This document shows, one piece after another, positions 61,402 to 64,000 of a stretch of DNA of 64,000 nucleotides. The translations under genes and the position numbers were made by a program. Numbering within the stretch: position 1 is the first letter of the stretch; each line of letters starts with the position of its first letter. The notes under the pieces are model-generated. The model was not told where the DNA came from and did not search any database. It saw only the letters and a list, made by a program, of their open reading frames with translations. Source of the DNA: Anarhynchus alexandrinus (taxonomy: Eukaryota > Chordata > Aves > Charadriiformes > Charadriidae); the NCBI GenBank assembly GCA_008711295.1, contig VUYV01000016.1:889372-953371 (forward strand), read 5' to 3'.

Positions 61402-63884
61402 AATTCGGGCCTGCTGCTGCAATCTTCTCAAATAACAACTCCTCTTTGGTTTCAGCTTCTCCACACTGATACCCTATATCGGGTTCAGTCTTCCCCTTCC
61501 AAAACCCCCAAAAGTCCAGTTCTTTGTGTTTATTTTGTCCAGGCAGTGTTTCCAGTTTTTGAAAATATTTGGTTCCAGGAAAAAAGGAAAGTGAAAAAAT
61601 GACTGTCTCATCCATAGTCAACTAACTATGGTTTGCTTTGGGTAATAATTAATTCTGCATCTAGTTTAGTATCTTTCAACGGTTATTTCCAGGGAAACTA
61701 GACTTACTCTGGTAGTGCAATGGCCATTTTTTTCAGGGTGTGTTCCTCTTTTCAGCTTTTCCAGATTGTCATATAATGAAAGAGACTGCTCTGAAATTGC
61801 GGATGTGACTGTACGTTGATTGCAATTTAACATGAGTAATAACCTATTATGGAATCACAATTAAGTAAGGCTCTGAATAAATAGGGGAGGTGTCTAGAAA
61901 CATCAGATGTTGGTTGCATTCTGAACTTCTGACCTTTCTCTTATTCTCATGCATGGGGAGTTCAATAATTTGGGTTAACCCTACCCTTAAATGCTAAGTG
62001 TCTCGAGTTGTTTAACTGAAAGTGATTTCTTGAGACGGCAGTGTTGGCACCCACAGGGCAGGTGGGTGCACCCGCTCTCACCCGCTGTGCCGAGGGGGCT
62101 GTGCTGTGCCCCTGCACGCTGGGCCTGGAGGTGCTGACAAAAGCCGTGGGGTACGTGTCGGTTCTTTCTTTAAGTGGGTGAAGTCTAATTGGATTGAGAC
62201 TCTAATCTGGAGCCCAAAGGAGAAGAAAAGGGTATCAGGAACTGTTTTAGCTATGGCTGTGGGAACTGTATTTGCTTTCTCAGAGGTGAAATGCCTCTCT
62301 TTGTCTTTACAGGCTTTATTCGCCCCATGGGGTGCAAGTTGCATTTCATCCTCATGGCCTCACCTGGTAACAGAAAGGTGTGTTTCACATGATAGGGAAG
62401 TTGTTTTAAAAAATTGGCGATGCCTGTGGACAATTTCCTGACTGTTCCCTAAGTGACGTCGTGGCCACTGTCGCTTCTACAGGTGCACTGATAATCCAGT
62501 AGCCTCTAAGAGCAGATTATGTGCTGGTTGCATCTGGACATGATTGTTCATAGCTGTTGCCTAAGTCCTTACAGAAGGAGTTCATAGAGCGAGACATGGA
62601 AGTTATGGCACATTTTTTCCATAAATCTGCCACTGCTCACATATTATTAAATCCTTCTCTCGCTGTCTCTCCCCCAAAATAAATATCTTAATAATGATGC
62701 CTGATAGGGTATATTATCAAATCCCCATGATATAAATCCTTATTTACTGGAACATTTGCTCTTAACAGACAAGTCACACTGATATTTGCCAGCACATTGA
62801 TGCTAATGATGCTCTGTGCCAGTTGAAAGATGCTTATGTATTTTCTGTGCCTGGGGCCAGCCATGTACCAGCCAGTTCCTCACTACAGATAACTTTTTTT
62901 TCTGAATAAAAGCAGCCGCAAGTTGTCCTGGAGAACAGACAACACTTAAGGACACCTAATATGCAAAATCTTTAGCTGTGCAGCATTTCCTAGCAGTGGT
63001 GTCCTCCACAGAGATGGAGCGTAGTTCTGCTCTGGTTCCAGGAGAGCTGCTCTCTTTAGGCTGGGTATGGCAGGGCTGGGACCAGCACCTGCGAGTTGTA
63101 GCAACACAGAATAATACAGCAGTGGAGAGGGGACCTTTTCCCCCCTCTTTTTCCTGAATGACTAAAATGACTGGACAGGGCGGTGTGATCTTCGCAGTAC
63201 CCATTTCAGTGGGCTGGGAACGGGGCTGTCCTTTACCTCTCCTCCGGTCTCCATGAGCATGGCCGATCCCAGCCAGTTCCTAGCAGTTTTCAAGTGTATG
63301 CTTGTGAACTACCTAACGCCAGAGCACCTTTTGTTTTCTGTGCTGCATTAAGTCAGCTCTCCCTTCTGGTTTAGCTCCTGTTGCCAAGTTTAAAAGCATT
63401 TCCCTGAACCCAGCTCCAGGTCACTGTGGACTTCATATTCAGAAGTGTATTCATGGAGCTTTTTCTTATGTGTAAATGCCTTCTGTGCTTGAGTTAGGCT
63501 GAAATTTGTCGATAAGACCTGCAAATCGGTGAGTTGTCATGTCTCAGGCTTCAGGAACACACAAGTAAGGCACACACAATCTGTGTAGGATGCCATAAAT
63601 GCATTTTCATGCCTGTGTGTACACATGTGTATTTGTGTGATTCGGCTATGAAGGTGTGTAAGATGGGTATAAGCACACAAATAGTCTTAGTTCAAAGAGC
63701 CTGTTCGCATATGTAAGGCAAACGGGCAATAGTTCTGTGCTTAACCAATACCTGAATTATTTTTAATTACTTTAATATTACATTAACAGATAATTGGGAT
63801 CATTAATGAGACACTTAGCTTTCAGAAGTTCTTGTGCTCTCCGTTTCCTTTATTAATTGCCATATTTCAAAGCCTGTTTTTCTT
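61402..63884 (+). other. SPTBN1: SPTBN1 intron, last block
   Basis: No gene is supported. A GC-richer patch occurs at about 62,040-62,160. The segment 62,640-62,850 is AT-rich but not low-complexity and looks like a candidate conserved noncoding element. TG-rich words near 63,610-63,650 are too irregular to call a microsatellite. Confidence 0.55.
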
Positions 63885-63981
63885 AAAAAAAAAAAAAACA
63901 ACCAAAAACCAACAACAAACCAAAACAAAACAAAAGAAAACCAAAAATATAATAACCAAACCAACCGAAAACCCAACAACA
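63885..63981 (+). repeat. A/C-rich, nearly G-free low-complexity tract
   Basis: A 14-base A run (63,885-63,898) is followed by about 80 bases made almost only of A and C in CAAA, CCAAA and CAACAA words, with two G's. It may be a decayed CAAA-type simple repeat or the tail of an unrecognised retroposon. No element body is visible upstream. Confidence 0.85.
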
Positions 63982-64000
63982 CTGTTTCACATTTTGAGGG

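Noticed and set aside
61064..61621. 185-codon open frame on the minus strand
   Set aside because: About 60% of it is antisense to the 3' end of a CR1 LINE; the rest is intron. No protein features were seen.
1..64000. CRISPR array, operon or mobile gene cassette
   Set aside because: No regularly spaced repeats and no run of adjacent coding genes. Spliced spectrin exons and CR1 show this is vertebrate intronic DNA.
51290..64000. Shared downstream SPTBN1 exon opening the CH1 domain
   Set aside because: Searched by eye for the expected Asp-Glu-Arg-Glu-Ala-Val start after an acceptor. None was found, so it is assumed to lie beyond the window, or less likely within the N gap.

Overview
The window is vertebrate, most likely avian, genomic DNA from the 5' part of a large gene on the + strand: SPTBN1, which encodes non-erythroid beta-II spectrin. 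It is recognised from two short coding exons, each with its own start codon. Sequence composition is intronic almost throughout, and no second protein-coding gene could be supported. A bird is suggested by a 5'-truncated CR1 LINE whose 3' end carries the typical ATTCTATGA-type terminus (61,040-61,401), and by very low interspersed-repeat density. The species cannot be told from the sequence alone.

Layout. Positions 1-35,581 look like the end of a long 5' intron. It holds an ancient MIR-like SINE fragment (about 9,085-9,212), poly-T tracts, short inverted and tandem repeats, a candidate CTCF site (34,366-34,380) and many chance open frames. Positions 35,582-35,778 are the exon with the start codon of the canonical long isoform: 49 complete codons plus one base, ending at a GTAAGC donor. 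Positions 35,779 to about 50,490 are intron, with a small CpG-dense patch near 48,900-49,115. A CpG island at about 50,490-50,825 precedes a second first exon at 51,181-51,289: 36 complete codons plus one base, also ending at a GTAAGC donor. This encodes the alternative N-terminus known from the mammalian beta-II spectrin short isoform. A 419-base run of N flanked by poly-T starts 37 bases after that donor. The rest, to 64,000, is intron with the CR1 copy and a terminal A/C-rich, nearly G-free stretch.

How it works together. Both first exons end after the first base of a codon (phase 1), so they can splice to the same downstream exon, which opens the tandem calponin-homology actin-binding domain and was not found in this window. 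The locus therefore has at least two promoters that choose the first 49 or 36 residues of beta-II spectrin. The most interesting details are upstream-ORF structures at both starts, above all a 21-codon in-frame uORF whose TAA directly abuts the alternative ATG, and a palindrome over the likely branch-point region just before the canonical coding exon. I saw no CRISPR array, tRNA, rRNA or intact mobile element, and no novel multi-gene system.
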